Shown: positions 33,422 through 42,004 of the stretch, in pieces | Layout of the letters: every line of letters starts with the position of its first letter | Numbering within the stretch: the stretch's first letter is position 1 | Assembly: GCF_014641945.1 (NCBI RefSeq) | Contig: NZ_BMIJ01000006.1 | Span: forward strand, 124,001-188,000 | Source of the DNA: Marinobacterium zhoushanense | GTDB lineage: Bacteria > Pseudomonadota > Gammaproteobacteria > Pseudomonadales > Balneatricaceae | DNA length: 64,000 bases | Direction of reading: 5' to 3' | Translations under genes and position numbers: made by a program | Notes under the pieces: model-generated | The model's database searches: none | The model's input: only the letters and a program-made list of their open reading frames with translations | What the model was told of the DNA's origin: nothing

Positions 33422-34657
33422 ATGAAGAAGAATGTTCTGATTATCGGCGCAGGGGGTGTGGCACAGGTTGTCGCGCATAAATGCGCCCAACACAACGATA
33501 CACTGGGCAATATCGCGATCGCTTCGCGCACGCTTTCCAAGTGTGAAGATATTGTTTCCAGTGTCCTAGAAAAAGGCAGTATGAAAGTGCAGGGCAGTAT
33601 CAAGGCCTTCGCTCTTGATGCCATGGATGTTCCCGCTACCGTAGAGCTGATTCAGCAGACCGAGTCGCAGATCGTCATCAACGTAGGTACCGCTTTCCTC
33701 AATATGTCGGTGATGAGCGCCTGTATCGAAGCCAAGGTTGCCTACCTCGATACCGCGATTCACGAAGAGCCGAACAAGATCTGCGAAACGCCGCCCTGGT
33801 ATGCCAACTACGAGTGGAAGCGTCGCGACGAATTTAAACAGAACGGGCTTACCGCGATCCTGGGCGTCGGTTTCGACCCGGGTGTGGTCAACGCCTATGC
33901 GCGGTTGGGTTGCGATATGCTGGACTCCGTAGACTCCGTCGATATCGTCGACGTGAATGCCGGAGATCACGGCCGTTACTTCGCCACCAACTTCGATCCG
34001 GAGATTAATTTCCGCGAATTTACCGGTACTGTCTACTCCTGGCAGAACAGCCAGTGGCAGTCCAACAAGATGTTCGAAGTCAGCCGCACCGACGATCTGC
34101 CGGTAGTGGGTGAACGCACCACCTACCTGAGCGGCCATGACGAGGTCCACTCACTGTCGCAGAATCTGGGTGTCCCCGATGTGCGTTTCTGGATGGGCTT
34201 CGGCGAGCACTACATCAACGTCTTCACCGTGCTGCAGAACCTGGGCCTGCTCTCCGAACAGCCCGTGACCACCGCCGAAGGGCTGGAAGTGGTGCCGCTG
34301 AAAGTGGTCAAGGCCGTACTGCCCGACCCCTCCTCGCTGGCGCCGAACTACACCGGCAAGACCTGCATCGGTGACTTCGTCAAGGGTAAGAAGGACGGCA
34401 AGGAGAAAGAGCTCTTCATCTACAACGTGGCCGATCACAAGGATGCCTACAACGAAGTGGGCAGTCAGGGTATCTCCTACACCGCCGGTGTACCGCCGGT
34501 CGCCGCCGCCATTCTGGTTGCCACCGGCGAATGGGATCCCAAGACCATGGTCAACGTCGAAGAGCTGGACCCGCGTCCGTTCATCAACCTGCTCAACACC
34601 ATGGGTCTGCCGACCCGGATCAAGGATGATGAGGGCGACCGTCCGGTCTCCTTCTAA
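33422..34657 (+). CDS. Carboxynorspermidine dehydrogenase (saccharopine dehydrogenase family)
   Basis: A 411-residue enzyme that reductively couples aspartate semialdehyde with a diamine (1,3-diaminopropane or putrescine) using NAD(P)H. ATG 33422 follows GAGGAAAGTG. The Rossmann motif VLIIGAGGVAQVVAHKC begins at residue 5, with the typical HEEPNKICETPPWYANYEWK and LGVGFDPGVVNAYA segments and C-terminal GISYTAGVPPVAAAILVATGEW. Length and neighbour (nspC) identify it as CANSDH rather than lysine-pathway saccharopine dehydrogenase. A strong hairpin follows 9 bp after the stop. Confidence 0.94.
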   Translation: MKKNVLIIGAGGVAQVVAHKCAQHNDTLGNIAIASRTLSKCEDIVSSVLEKGSMKVQGSIKAFALDAMDVPATVELIQQTESQIVINVGTAFLNMSVMSACIEAKVAYLDTAIHEEPNKICETPPWYANYEWKRRDEFKQNGLTAILGVGFDPGVVNAYARLGCDMLDSVDSVDIVDVNAGDHGRYFATNFDPEINFREFTGTVYSWQNSQWQSNKMFEVSRTDDLPVVGERTTYLSGHDEVHSLSQNLGVPDVRFWMGFGEHYINVFTVLQNLGLLSEQPVTTAEGLEVVPLKVVKAVLPDPSSLAPNYTGKTCIGDFVKGKKDGKEKELFIYNVADHKDAYNEVGSQGISYTAGVPPVAAAILVATGEWDPKTMVNVEELDPRPFINLLNTMGLPTRIKDDEGDRPVSF

Positions 34658-34665
34658 ATCCACTT

Positions 34666-34695
34666 CAGCCGCCCTGTCCAAGAGCAGGGCGGCTG
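34666..34695 (+). terminator. Terminator hairpin after the norspermidine operon
   Basis: Perfect 11-bp arms CAGCCGCCCTG and CAGGGCGGCTG around an 8-nt loop, starting 9 bp after the stop codon. The following sequence (TACCTGCC) lacks a U tract, so efficiency may be moderate. Confidence 0.7.
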
Positions 34696-34892
34696 TACCT
34701 GCCCGCCAATACCGCCTCCCCATTCAGTTTCTCGCCACATTCAAGACAGATCAGCTGAGCCACAGCGCATAAGCGTTCATCCCGAGCCAGCGATAGCGGC
34801 CAGTGTAGATAGATCGCATTTGCCGAGATAGCACTCATGGACCATGCTTTAACCTTAACGACATGACATCCGTTTAAGGTTCCGCTTTTTAC

Positions 34893-35957
34893 ATGGCCGT
34901 AGAAAATATGAAGCCAGACCCAACCTATCAGCATGGCAGCGTCGAAGAAGCCGATAAGACGTTGAACATTATTCTTGATGTGATCGTGGAGGGAACCTGG
35001 GACTGGAATGGGCAGACCGGCGAAGTGCTTCGCAGCCCAGGCTGGTACCGCATGTTGGGGTACGAAGTGGGGGCCTTCAAAAAGGATGTTTTTACCTGGG
35101 AGAACGTTATTCATCCTGACGACTATGAGCGGGTCATGGAGAATTTTGAGCTCTACATCACAGGTAAAATCGATACCTACTGTATCGACTACCGTTGCCT
35201 GAAGGCGGATGGTGACTATCTATGGATTACGGATCGGGCCAGAGTTGTCGAGCAAAACCCGGATGGCACGGTGTCGAGAATGATCGGCGCGCATCATAAT
35301 ATCCACGATACGAGGGTGGCTCAAATTGAACTGATAAAAAAGAATGAGCTTCTGGAGGAGGGAAACCTTACGCTCGAGAAAATCATAAGTAAAAAGGCCG
35401 AGGAGCTTGAAAAACGGAATATAGAGTTAAATGAAAAAATAGCCGAGATAGAGAGTATATCCAATACAGACGCTCTAACAGGTATAGCTAATCGGAATAA
35501 GTTCGAAGTTGAGCTGAGTAAAGAGATATCCCGTTCGGAAAGATATGGTCATCCGCTGTCGTTGGCTATTTTCGATGTCGATTATTTTAAGCATATAAAT
35601 GACACCTATGGCCATCGGACTGGCGACGAGGTGTTAAAGAAACTTGCCGATTTTGTTCGTCACAATATTCGCGATATGGACATCTTTGCGCGCTGGGGTG
35701 GAGAGGAGTTTGTCATTATCTTCCCAAGTATTCATCTTGAGGATGCGGTGCACGCCACTGAAAAATTGAGGGCGCAAATTAGTCAGTACGAGATTAAGAC
35801 CGGGCTATTTATAACCTGCAGCTTCGGTGTGACAGAATGCGGTAAAGGGGAGAGTGTCGAGGCACTGTTCACTAGAATCGATAACGCATTATACGTAGCG
35901 AAGAAGTCCGGTAGAAACAGGGTCGAAAGGCTGGTGAATGATCAGATTATATCCTGA
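34893..35957 (+). CDS. PAS-GGDEF diguanylate cyclase
   Basis: A 354-residue soluble cyclase. A PAS-fold-3 sensor domain covers about residues 20-145 (WDWNGQTGEVLRSPGWYRMLGYE...WITDRARVVEQNPDGTVSRMIGAHHNIHD), a coiled coil about 150-190 links it to the GGDEF domain (about 190-350). The active site reads GGEEF and an RxxD inhibitory site (RDMD) sits five residues before it, so product inhibition is expected. The coding sequence between about 35300 and 35560 is clearly more AT-rich and uses AGA/ATA/AAA codons more than its neighbours, a hint of later acquisition. It has no membrane segment. It is a stand-alone gene. Confidence 0.93.
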   Translation: MAVENMKPDPTYQHGSVEEADKTLNIILDVIVEGTWDWNGQTGEVLRSPGWYRMLGYEVGAFKKDVFTWENVIHPDDYERVMENFELYITGKIDTYCIDYRCLKADGDYLWITDRARVVEQNPDGTVSRMIGAHHNIHDTRVAQIELIKKNELLEEGNLTLEKIISKKAEELEKRNIELNEKIAEIESISNTDALTGIANRNKFEVELSKEISRSERYGHPLSLAIFDVDYFKHINDTYGHRTGDEVLKKLADFVRHNIRDMDIFARWGGEEFVIIFPSIHLEDAVHATEKLRAQISQYEIKTGLFITCSFGVTECGKGESVEALFTRIDNALYVAKKSGRNRVERLVNDQIIS

Positions 35958-36060
35958 TCGTCGTTTAGTTCTGCGAACACCGGCATGACTATCAACCCAG
36001 TAAAAGGGTTTAAAGGTTTAAGAGGTTAACCGGGATGAACGCACCCATTATGCCTGGCTT

Positions 36061-36486
36061 ATGAAGTCTGCTGTCGTCGCCGTCATATTCGATCATGGAA
36101 AAGTGCTGGTGATCAAGCGTGCCGAACAGGTTTTGGGCGCAGGTTTTTGGTCGCCGCCAGCGGGAAAAGTGGAATCCAACGAGGATCAGGTCGAAGCGGT
36201 AATACGTGAGGTAGCTGAGGAGGTTGGCTTGACCGTTCGGCCACTGAGATGTGTCTGGCAGTGTGAAGCGGACGGAGTTGGCACCGGGTATCAGCTTTAC
36301 TGGTGGTTGGCCGAAGTGGTTTCGGGTGAGCTGTACCTGGCATCGAGTGAGGTGGCCGAGGTGCAATGGCTGGAGCCTGAGGCGTTTTCAGGGTTAAGTC
36401 CAACCTTTCCCAAGGGGCGTCAGTTCTTTGATTTGATCTTGCCATCACTGCCGGAGTGGGAACGTGTTCGATCACTGCATCGCTGA
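36061..36486 (+). CDS. NUDIX hydrolase
   Basis: A 141-residue NUDIX pyrophosphohydrolase. The Nudix box is complete, G-x5-E-x7-REVAEEVG-type, at about residues 35-57 (GKVESNEDQVEAVIREVAEEVG). The ATG at 36061 has no strong ribosome site (AGAGG is about 30 bp upstream), so the start is uncertain, though the protein begins like other small NUDIX enzymes (VVAVIFDHGKVLVIKR). Substrate cannot be predicted. It is convergent with the homocysteine methyltransferase family gene, separated by a hairpin. Confidence 0.88.
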   Translation: MKSAVVAVIFDHGKVLVIKRAEQVLGAGFWSPPAGKVESNEDQVEAVIREVAEEVGLTVRPLRCVWQCEADGVGTGYQLYWWLAEVVSGELYLASSEVAEVQWLEPEAFSGLSPTFPKGRQFFDLILPSLPEWERVRSLHR

Positions 36487-36504
36487 GCTGGCCACCTGGT
36501 TTAT

Positions 36505-36527
36505 GGCCGCCCGGGTTAAGGGCGGCC
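36505..36527. terminator. Hairpin between convergent NUDIX and methyltransferase genes
   Basis: GGCCGCCC and GGGCGGCC pair across a 7-nt loop in the 51-bp gap between the two convergent stop codons. It probably acts on both strands despite the weak U tracts. Confidence 0.6.
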
Positions 36528-36537
36528 GGTATTCTGC

Positions 36538-37491
36538 TCAGGCCGCTACATCTTGCCCATGTACGCAGCAGTGGCTGATCTGTTCGATATGGCGGTGATC
36601 GGTACCGCAGCATCCTCCCAGAATACTGAACTGGGGAAAGCTCTCCCTTAGTCCCTGATAGAGGCGACCGAGCTCATGCGGATCGCCATCATCCAGCGTT
36701 TCACACTGGTCCAATTCGGCGTGACTCAGGCGCGAGGCGTTGGCTCGAACCCCCTTGACTCTCTGGACCCAGGACTCGCCCTTGTTCAGCGCATCGCGGA
36801 AGTGGTCAGGATGGGCGCAATTGATCATGTAGTAGAGTGGTGCTCGGTCCGTTAAGTCGTCTACGCGGTTTATCGCTGCGCTGAGTGCCTCGCCACTTGG
36901 CAGATGTCCGTCGGTTTCGGTAGTGAAAGAGATGACAACCGGGATACCGACAGATTTCGCTGCGAGGGCGATACCTATCGCCTCATCGCTATAGGTCATG
37001 GTCAGGCCGGTGACCATATCGGCGCCGGCTTGCGTCAGGCTCTCGATCTGCGTCAGGTGATAAAAGCCGCTTTCTGCCGGTGTCATCCGGGTATCGGCGA
37101 CATAACCATCACCACGCGGTCCGATACAGCCACTGATGACAATTGGGCTCTCCGGCTGTTCGTAAGCCAGCCGTAAGCGCTTCATCATCTCGATCGCCTG
37201 TCGATTGACCCGCGTGATTGCCGCGGTGTCATACCCCAGCTTCTCCGCCCAGTCGCCCTGCGCGCGCCAGGTGGGGCTTTCCAGAATAAACCCGGTTCGA
37301 GAATGGACGGCGATCGGCAGGTATTTTTCGTAGTAATCGATCAGGGCCTGCTGTCCCCTTTCATTGTCCAGCAGGGTGAACGCAGCAAAGTAGGGCAGTT
37401 CGAACCCGTCATGGAATATTAGCGTGGTTTCGATGCCGCCATCAGTCAGAAAGAGCTTGCTCTGTAATAGCTCGGTGCGGTTCGTGTTCAT
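36538..37491 (-). CDS. Homocysteine S-methyltransferase family protein
   Basis: A 317-residue TIM-barrel methyltransferase of the MmuM/BHMT family, which moves a methyl group from a donor such as S-methylmethionine or a betaine to homocysteine. The zinc ligands are present: Cys in YYMINCAHPDHF and the paired Cys in LGGCCGTDHRHI. Other family parts are LTDGGIETTLIFHDGFELPYFAAF and ILESPTWRAQGDWAEKLG. The N-terminal LTDGGIETTLIFHDG type is common in a marine proteobacterial subgroup whose donor is uncertain. It is divergent from the TetR gene (214-bp gap). Confidence 0.88.
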   Translation of the reverse strand: MNTNRTELLQSKLFLTDGGIETTLIFHDGFELPYFAAFTLLDNERGQQALIDYYEKYLPIAVHSRTGFILESPTWRAQGDWAEKLGYDTAAITRVNRQAIEMMKRLRLAYEQPESPIVISGCIGPRGDGYVADTRMTPAESGFYHLTQIESLTQAGADMVTGLTMTYSDEAIGIALAAKSVGIPVVISFTTETDGHLPSGEALSAAINRVDDLTDRAPLYYMINCAHPDHFRDALNKGESWVQRVKGVRANASRLSHAELDQCETLDDGDPHELGRLYQGLRESFPQFSILGGCCGTDHRHIEQISHCCVHGQDVAA

Positions 37492-37705
37492 CTCGGTCTC
37501 TACCTATACTTGTTGTTGTCGTTCGGTGTGTATTGGGAAGCTTAAGTGCGTTGGGGCCGAAAAGCAGTGGACCGGCGGTATTGAAATCGGCGTTATTTTT
37601 TATGTTTAAAATCAAATTGGTATGGGTTTTATTTCGAGCGGGGCCGGATGTGCGTTCGCATCTTGGTGGTTAGCTAAACCTGGAGTGCAGTTAAGGACTG
37701 GATAG

Positions 37706-38335
37706 ATGCCGGCAAGAAGCAACAGTAGCCGGGACAGGCTGCTCGACACCGCAGAATCGTTGATACTGCGCAAGGGGTTCGCTGGTACCTCGATCGAGGA
37801 TATTCTCGAACAGGCCGCGATCACCAAGGGGGGCTTTTTCTACCACTTCAAAGGCAAGGCCGAGCTGGCCAAGGTACTGGTCCAGCGCTACCTATCCGAT
37901 GACAAGCAGATCTTTAGTGCGCTGTTCGCTGATGCCCGACAGCTGACCGAAGACCCGCTGCACCAACTGCTGATATTCCTGAAGCTCTTCGCCGAGACCA
38001 TGAACGAGTTGGAACAGACCCATCCCGGATGCCTGGTGGCGAGCTTTACCTATGAAACCCAACAGTTCGACGATGAGGTTCGTGCGCTGATTGAGGAGGG
38101 GGTATTGAGCTGGCGTAAGCTGATCAAGGATCAGCTTACGGAGATCGAAAAGGTATATCAGCCGCGCCAGGCGATAGAGCTAGAAAGCCTGGCGGATATG
38201 TTCACCTCGGTCGTTGAGGGCGGGATCATTCTTTCGCGCATCTTTCACGATAATGCGGTGCTGCGTGACCAGATCCTCGTTTACCGGGAACACCTGCGCC
38301 TGATCTACGAAGGCAATCTGCGTCAGGCCGAATAA
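37706..38335 (+). CDS. TetR/AcrR-family regulator
   Basis: A 209-residue repressor-type regulator. The N-terminal HTH (about 8-55) reads LLDTAESLILRKGFAGTSIEDILEQAAITKGGFFYHFKGKAELAKVL, a textbook TetR domain. The C-terminal ligand domain (about 80-205) is helical and resembles TetR_C family 'transcriptional regulator C-terminal' types. It is divergent from the methyltransferase gene and convergent with the ATP-grasp gene (9-bp gap). Which gene it controls is not evident; the adjacent methyltransferase is the most likely target by arrangement. Confidence 0.9.
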   Translation: MPARSNSSRDRLLDTAESLILRKGFAGTSIEDILEQAAITKGGFFYHFKGKAELAKVLVQRYLSDDKQIFSALFADARQLTEDPLHQLLIFLKLFAETMNELEQTHPGCLVASFTYETQQFDDEVRALIEEGVLSWRKLIKDQLTEIEKVYQPRQAIELESLADMFTSVVEGGIILSRIFHDNAVLRDQILVYREHLRLIYEGNLRQAE

Positions 38336-38344
38336 TCTTCAACC

Positions 38345-39154
38345 TCAGACCGCTACGGTCGGGGTCGGCTCAAACGGTTCGAAGTCGACCTGCCGGTGCC
38401 GCTCCAGATACTCCAGAATTGCACTGTCGCTGTGCTGTTGCAGCTGAGGAATGCCCTGGTTGCCGAACATGCGGTTGAACTCGATCATGTAGGGTACCGA
38501 GCCGACCATGGCTACATCGAAACCGCCGTGGTTGATATCCAGACTCGTGGCGACGTGCTCTACCAACTCCATCGCCTCTTTCGGCACCAGTGAAACCTCC
38601 ACCTGGCCACCCTGGCTGATGTTGTTGTAGAACCCCTTTTCCGCCTGCAGGCGCCAATAACCGCCAATGACCTTGCCGCCGACCCAGACGATGCGCAGAT
38701 CGCGGTCGATCGGCAGGTACTCCTGTACATAGAGCACCTCGGAACGCTGGCAGTACTCCTGCCACTGGACAGGGTTGTCGATCAGAAATACGCCGTTGCC
38801 CATGCTGCTCTTGGGTACCTTGGCCACGAAGGGGTAGTACATGCGGTCCAGCAGTCGGTCCGCCTCGGTGGGCGTATTGGCTGAGATCTCCGTGTAGGGG
38901 TGGTTGCCGGGGATCACGGTCATGAAGGCGCGGGTCATCTCGATCTTGTCGTGCCCGATCATGTAAGTGGCCAGGCTCGGAAAGATTCTCTTTTTCAGCC
39001 CATGTACCAGTGCGTTGATCTGCCAGTATTCCGGAAAGAGTATCCAGTCGGCGTCTCTGATCTCATCCAGGTGCGCGAACATTCGTTCGGGTTTGATATA
39101 GCGCACGTTGGGCAGGTGCAGGGTACGCAGAGCGTCGAAAGAGATGATGTTCAT
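38345..39154 (-). CDS. ATP-grasp domain protein (RimK-like)
   Basis: A 269-residue single-domain ATP-grasp enzyme, which would couple ATP hydrolysis to ligation of a carboxylate with an amine or thiol. Visible: an N-terminal pre-ATP-grasp region, YPFVAKVPKSSMGNGVFLI (ATP-binding Lys and glycine-rich loop), LYVQEYLPIDRDLRIVWVGGKVIGGYWRLQ (central Arg and metal region), and NHGGFDVAMVGSVPYMIEFNRMFGNQG with the Glu-x-Asn metal ligand pair. No carrier protein, amidotransferase or peptide substrate is adjacent, so the substrate is unknown. ATG 39154 is the only sensible start. Confidence 0.82.
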   Translation of the reverse strand: MNIISFDALRTLHLPNVRYIKPERMFAHLDEIRDADWILFPEYWQINALVHGLKKRIFPSLATYMIGHDKIEMTRAFMTVIPGNHPYTEISANTPTEADRLLDRMYYPFVAKVPKSSMGNGVFLIDNPVQWQEYCQRSEVLYVQEYLPIDRDLRIVWVGGKVIGGYWRLQAEKGFYNNISQGGQVEVSLVPKEAMELVEHVATSLDINHGGFDVAMVGSVPYMIEFNRMFGNQGIPQLQQHSDSAILEYLERHRQVDFEPFEPTPTVAV

Positions 39155-39294
39155 GTGGCGGCGGTCAGTTTAGAAACATGCCGCGATATTAAGGCCAGTT
39201 CGGGTTGGCGCAAAGCAATATTTGCGCCGTTTTGCATAATTTTTAATCAACGTCAGACGAGGGATTTTGACTGTTGATCCCGGCTTAATTCCGA

Positions 39295-40245
39295 TCAGCT
39301 TTTACCGGTGGCGACTGGGCTGACCGGCAGGTGGAGAGAGGATGCCCTGCGCAGGTAGAGATTGTTGCTCACCAGCGCCAAGATCACCAACGCGGCGCCG
39401 AACAGTTCAGCATTGCTGAACTCCCGGCCTTGGGCGATGCCGATGCTGAAGGCAGTGATCGGCACGAAGTTGATAAACAACACGCCGTTGACAGGACCGA
39501 TCTTTCGTATACCGCTATTCCAGCTCAATACTGCGACTACACCGCCGGCAATGATCAGGTAGGCAAAGGTCCAGTGTAGTGAGGTCAGTGTAGTCAGCTC
39601 CGGTGACCGTATACTGCCGTTCATGCCAAGGAGTACTGTAATTGCCGCGATGGAGGCAGTGCCCAGCACCGCGGTGAGACTGGTGTAGCGCAGGGGCGAC
39701 CAGTCTGGAAACTTCTGTGCTCCCAATGTATAGCCGACCCAGCATAGAGCGCCGGCCAAGAACAGCAGATCCCAGAGTGCGGCGTCACCGGCAAAGGCGG
39801 CTGCTGGATTTCCGCCGGTGATGACCAAGAAAACGCCGACAAAAGCTGTCGCCACAGTTGCCAACGTAAACCGGTGCGGCTTGCTGCCCTTTAGAATCCA
39901 GGTAAGCAATACCGCAATCATCGGTTGCAGGGCCATGATTACAGCAGCGTGCTCGGGTCTGGTATGTGCCAGTCCATTGAATACCAGCAAGTTGAAACCG
40001 GCGAATCCCAGTGTGCCAAGCAGGAACAGATCCCTGAAATTGCCCTGTAAACGAAGGGCGGACAAACCTTCGCTACGCAGCAGGATCACCAACAATATTA
40101 ACGACGTGCCGGCAAAGCGCAGCAGTGTCATGTGGTAGGCGTCCATGGCGGCCAATGCCGTCATCGAAACGTCGAACATCCCGCCCCAGAAAACCGTAGC
40201 GATCAGCAGTAAGCCGATTGCCGGTAGAAGGTCGTTTCGATACAT
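39295..40245 (-). CDS. EamA/DMT-family exporter
   Basis: A 316-residue ten-helix drug/metabolite transporter with two EamA repeats (about 10-145 and 160-300). Family segments include ALAAMDAYHMTLLRFAGTSLILL, FAGFNLLVFNGLAHTRPEHAAVIMALQPMIAVLLTWI and SWNSGIRKIGPVNGVLFINFVPITAFSIG. It exports small metabolites such as amino acids or purines; the substrate cannot be told. CAGGAGAGTCAGG precedes the ATG. It is divergent from a LysR gene across about 110 bp with a dyad, so that regulator probably controls it. Confidence 0.92.
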   Translation of the reverse strand: MYRNDLLPAIGLLLIATVFWGGMFDVSMTALAAMDAYHMTLLRFAGTSLILLVILLRSEGLSALRLQGNFRDLFLLGTLGFAGFNLLVFNGLAHTRPEHAAVIMALQPMIAVLLTWILKGSKPHRFTLATVATAFVGVFLVITGGNPAAAFAGDAALWDLLFLAGALCWVGYTLGAQKFPDWSPLRYTSLTAVLGTASIAAITVLLGMNGSIRSPELTTLTSLHWTFAYLIIAGGVVAVLSWNSGIRKIGPVNGVLFINFVPITAFSIGIAQGREFSNAELFGAALVILALVSNNLYLRRASSLHLPVSPVATGKS

Positions 40246-40292
40246 CCTGACTCTCCTGGATCTTAAGACGACAGCATATCTTTTTCCTCTTT

Positions 40293-40312
40293 CGATATAA
40301 TCGGCGATATCG
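40293..40312. promoter_or_regulatory. Dyad between the divergent EamA exporter and LysR genes
   Basis: CGATAT and ATATCG form a 6-bp dyad around AATCGGCG, extended by TTT/AAA outside with one mismatch. It sits between the divergent starts and is a reasonable LysR binding site. Confidence 0.45.
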
Positions 40313-40354
40313 GAAAATTATTATTTCTAAATTATTCGTAATCAGGTGATGGGT

Positions 40355-41254
40355 ATGGTTTCACTGGATGATATGGCGATATTTGCGGCCGTGGTGGAGG
40401 ACAACGGTTTTTCGGCTGCGGCGCATTCGCTGGGAATTTCGACGCCGGTGGTCAGTAAACGGGTCTCGGCACTGGAAGCGCAGTTGGGTGCCCGTTTGCT
40501 TAACCGTACCACCAGAAGACTGAGCCTGACGGAGGCGGGCAGTGTGTTTTACCGTCACTGTAGCCGTATCGTTTCGGAAGCCAAGGAAGCCGAAGCGGCG
40601 GTGACCTATCTCAATGAGGTTCCGCGTGGGTTACTCAGGGTTACTGCGCCGGTAACCATCGGATCCCAGCAAGTGACTCACGCGCTGATCGGTTTCATGG
40701 CGCGCTATCCCGAGGTGCAGGTGGAGCTGGATCTCAGTGACCGGCCGGTGGATTTGGCGGAAGAGGGGTACGACGTCGCGATCCGGATAACCCGCAATCC
40801 GCCATCGCTTCTAGCGGCCCGACTGCTGACTACAACGAGGCGTGTCGTCTGCGCGTCACCGGAGTATTGGCAAAGGCACGGGCGACCACGGGTTCCGTCG
40901 GACTTGGCCGATCACGATTGTATTATCTATCTGCCCAACCCTGACTATAACCAATGGGGCTTTGAGGGACCCAATGGCGCGCAGTCCGTTGCTGTAGGGG
41001 GGAGACTGAAGGTCAATAATACCTCCGCAATGCTGGAGGCCGCAGCCGGAGGCCTGGGGGTGGTAATGCTGACCTCCTTTCTTGTCGATCGGGCCATTAC
41101 CAGTGGACAACTTGAGCAGGTGTTGCACGACTATCAGTCGACCTCTCCCGGGATCTATGCGCTGTATCTACCCAACCGTTACCTGTCGAGCAAGGCGCGG
41201 GTCTTTATTGATTATTTGGTTGAGTGGTATGAGCAACATAGCGTCAACGGTTGA
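40355..41254 (+). CDS. LysR-family regulator next to the EamA exporter
   Basis: A LysR regulator of the CrgA/DsdC-like subgroup, 299 residues from ATG 40355 (AGGTG eight bases upstream; ATG 40349 and GTG 40346 are alternatives). HTH about 3-60: LDDMAIFAAVVEDNGFSAAAHSLGISTPVVSKRVSALEAQLGARLLNRTTRRLSLTEAG. The effector domain follows, with LRVTAPVTIGSQQVTHAL. It is divergent from the DMT exporter. Its last 11 bp overlap the 3' end of the HAD gene on the other strand. Confidence 0.92.
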   Translation: MVSLDDMAIFAAVVEDNGFSAAAHSLGISTPVVSKRVSALEAQLGARLLNRTTRRLSLTEAGSVFYRHCSRIVSEAKEAEAAVTYLNEVPRGLLRVTAPVTIGSQQVTHALIGFMARYPEVQVELDLSDRPVDLAEEGYDVAIRITRNPPSLLAARLLTTTRRVVCASPEYWQRHGRPRVPSDLADHDCIIYLPNPDYNQWGFEGPNGAQSVAVGGRLKVNNTSAMLEAAAGGLGVVMLTSFLVDRAITSGQLEQVLHDYQSTSPGIYALYLPNRYLSSKARVFIDYLVEWYEQHSVNG

Positions 41255-41903
41255 TCCGTTCGCTGATCCAGCGCTCCGCTTCGACCAGGCTGTCGACGAC
41301 AACCGTTGCCGGACCGAAATCGTGACTCTCGGCCAGTGGATTGCGGATCGCGACGACCCTGAGTCCCGCTTCATGGGCGGCCTGAACACCGACTTCGGTA
41401 TCTTCCACCGCCACACAGTGTTGCGGATCCAGCTGCATCAGGTCCAGCGCTTTGCGATAGCCGTCAGGATGGGGTTTGTTGCGTGCCACGTCATCGCCGG
41501 TCACCACCTGCTCGAACAGGGCATGCCAGCCGTGTCCGCTGAGGGAGGCGTTGACGCAGTTGCGCTGGGAACCGCTGACCAGGGCGAGACGGCACTGTTG
41601 TGCCAGATGGTTCAGAATTCGACTGGCTTCCGGCATCTGCGGAAACCAGTGCTCGGTCAGAAAACGTTCGTTGGCTGCGATCTTGGCATTGATCAACGCT
41701 TCGGGGTCGGCATCTAATCCGTACATCCGCACGATATCGGCGGCGTTCTGCTCCATTGGCACCCCCAGCATCCGCTGCCAGTACTCGCTTTCACTGATCT
41801 GGACCCCATATGGGGCGACGACTTCGCGCCAGAGTTGCATGTGGGTGGCTTCGGAGTCGACCAAGGTGCCGTCATGGTCAAAGAGTATTGCGTGTAAGGG
41901 CAT
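41244..41903 (-). CDS. HAD-superfamily hydrolase (phosphoglucomutase/phosphatase-like)
   Basis: A 219-residue haloacid dehalogenase hydrolase, subfamily IA. The catalytic motif I is FDHDGTLVDSE, motif II SGSQR (about residue 110), the Lys of motif III in RNKPHPDGYRKAL and motif IV VAVEDTEVGVQAAHEAG. The cap domain between motif I and II makes it like phosphoglycolate or sugar phosphate phosphatases. ATG 41903 (MPLHAILFDHDG) is chosen over GTG 41915. No unusual feature; substrate unknown. Confidence 0.9.
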   Translation of the reverse strand: MPLHAILFDHDGTLVDSEATHMQLWREVVAPYGVQISESEYWQRMLGVPMEQNAADIVRMYGLDADPEALINAKIAANERFLTEHWFPQMPEASRILNHLAQQCRLALVSGSQRNCVNASLSGHGWHALFEQVVTGDDVARNKPHPDGYRKALDLMQLDPQHCVAVEDTEVGVQAAHEAGLRVVAIRNPLAESHDFGPATVVVDSLVEAERWISERINR

Positions 41904-42004
41904 GGGAATATCCACTGAGTCGAGCGAGAGTGTAGTCTACCAGAACTCGAATACCTGACTGCCTATCCAAGGTCATAGATTAACCGAATATCTGTCTGCA
42001 CAGG

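Noticed and set aside
34665-34838. A 57-residue minus-strand ORF with a CxxC motif
   Set aside because: No ribosome site at usual spacing, its 3' end is the terminator hairpin of the upstream operon, and one CxxC pair is weak evidence.
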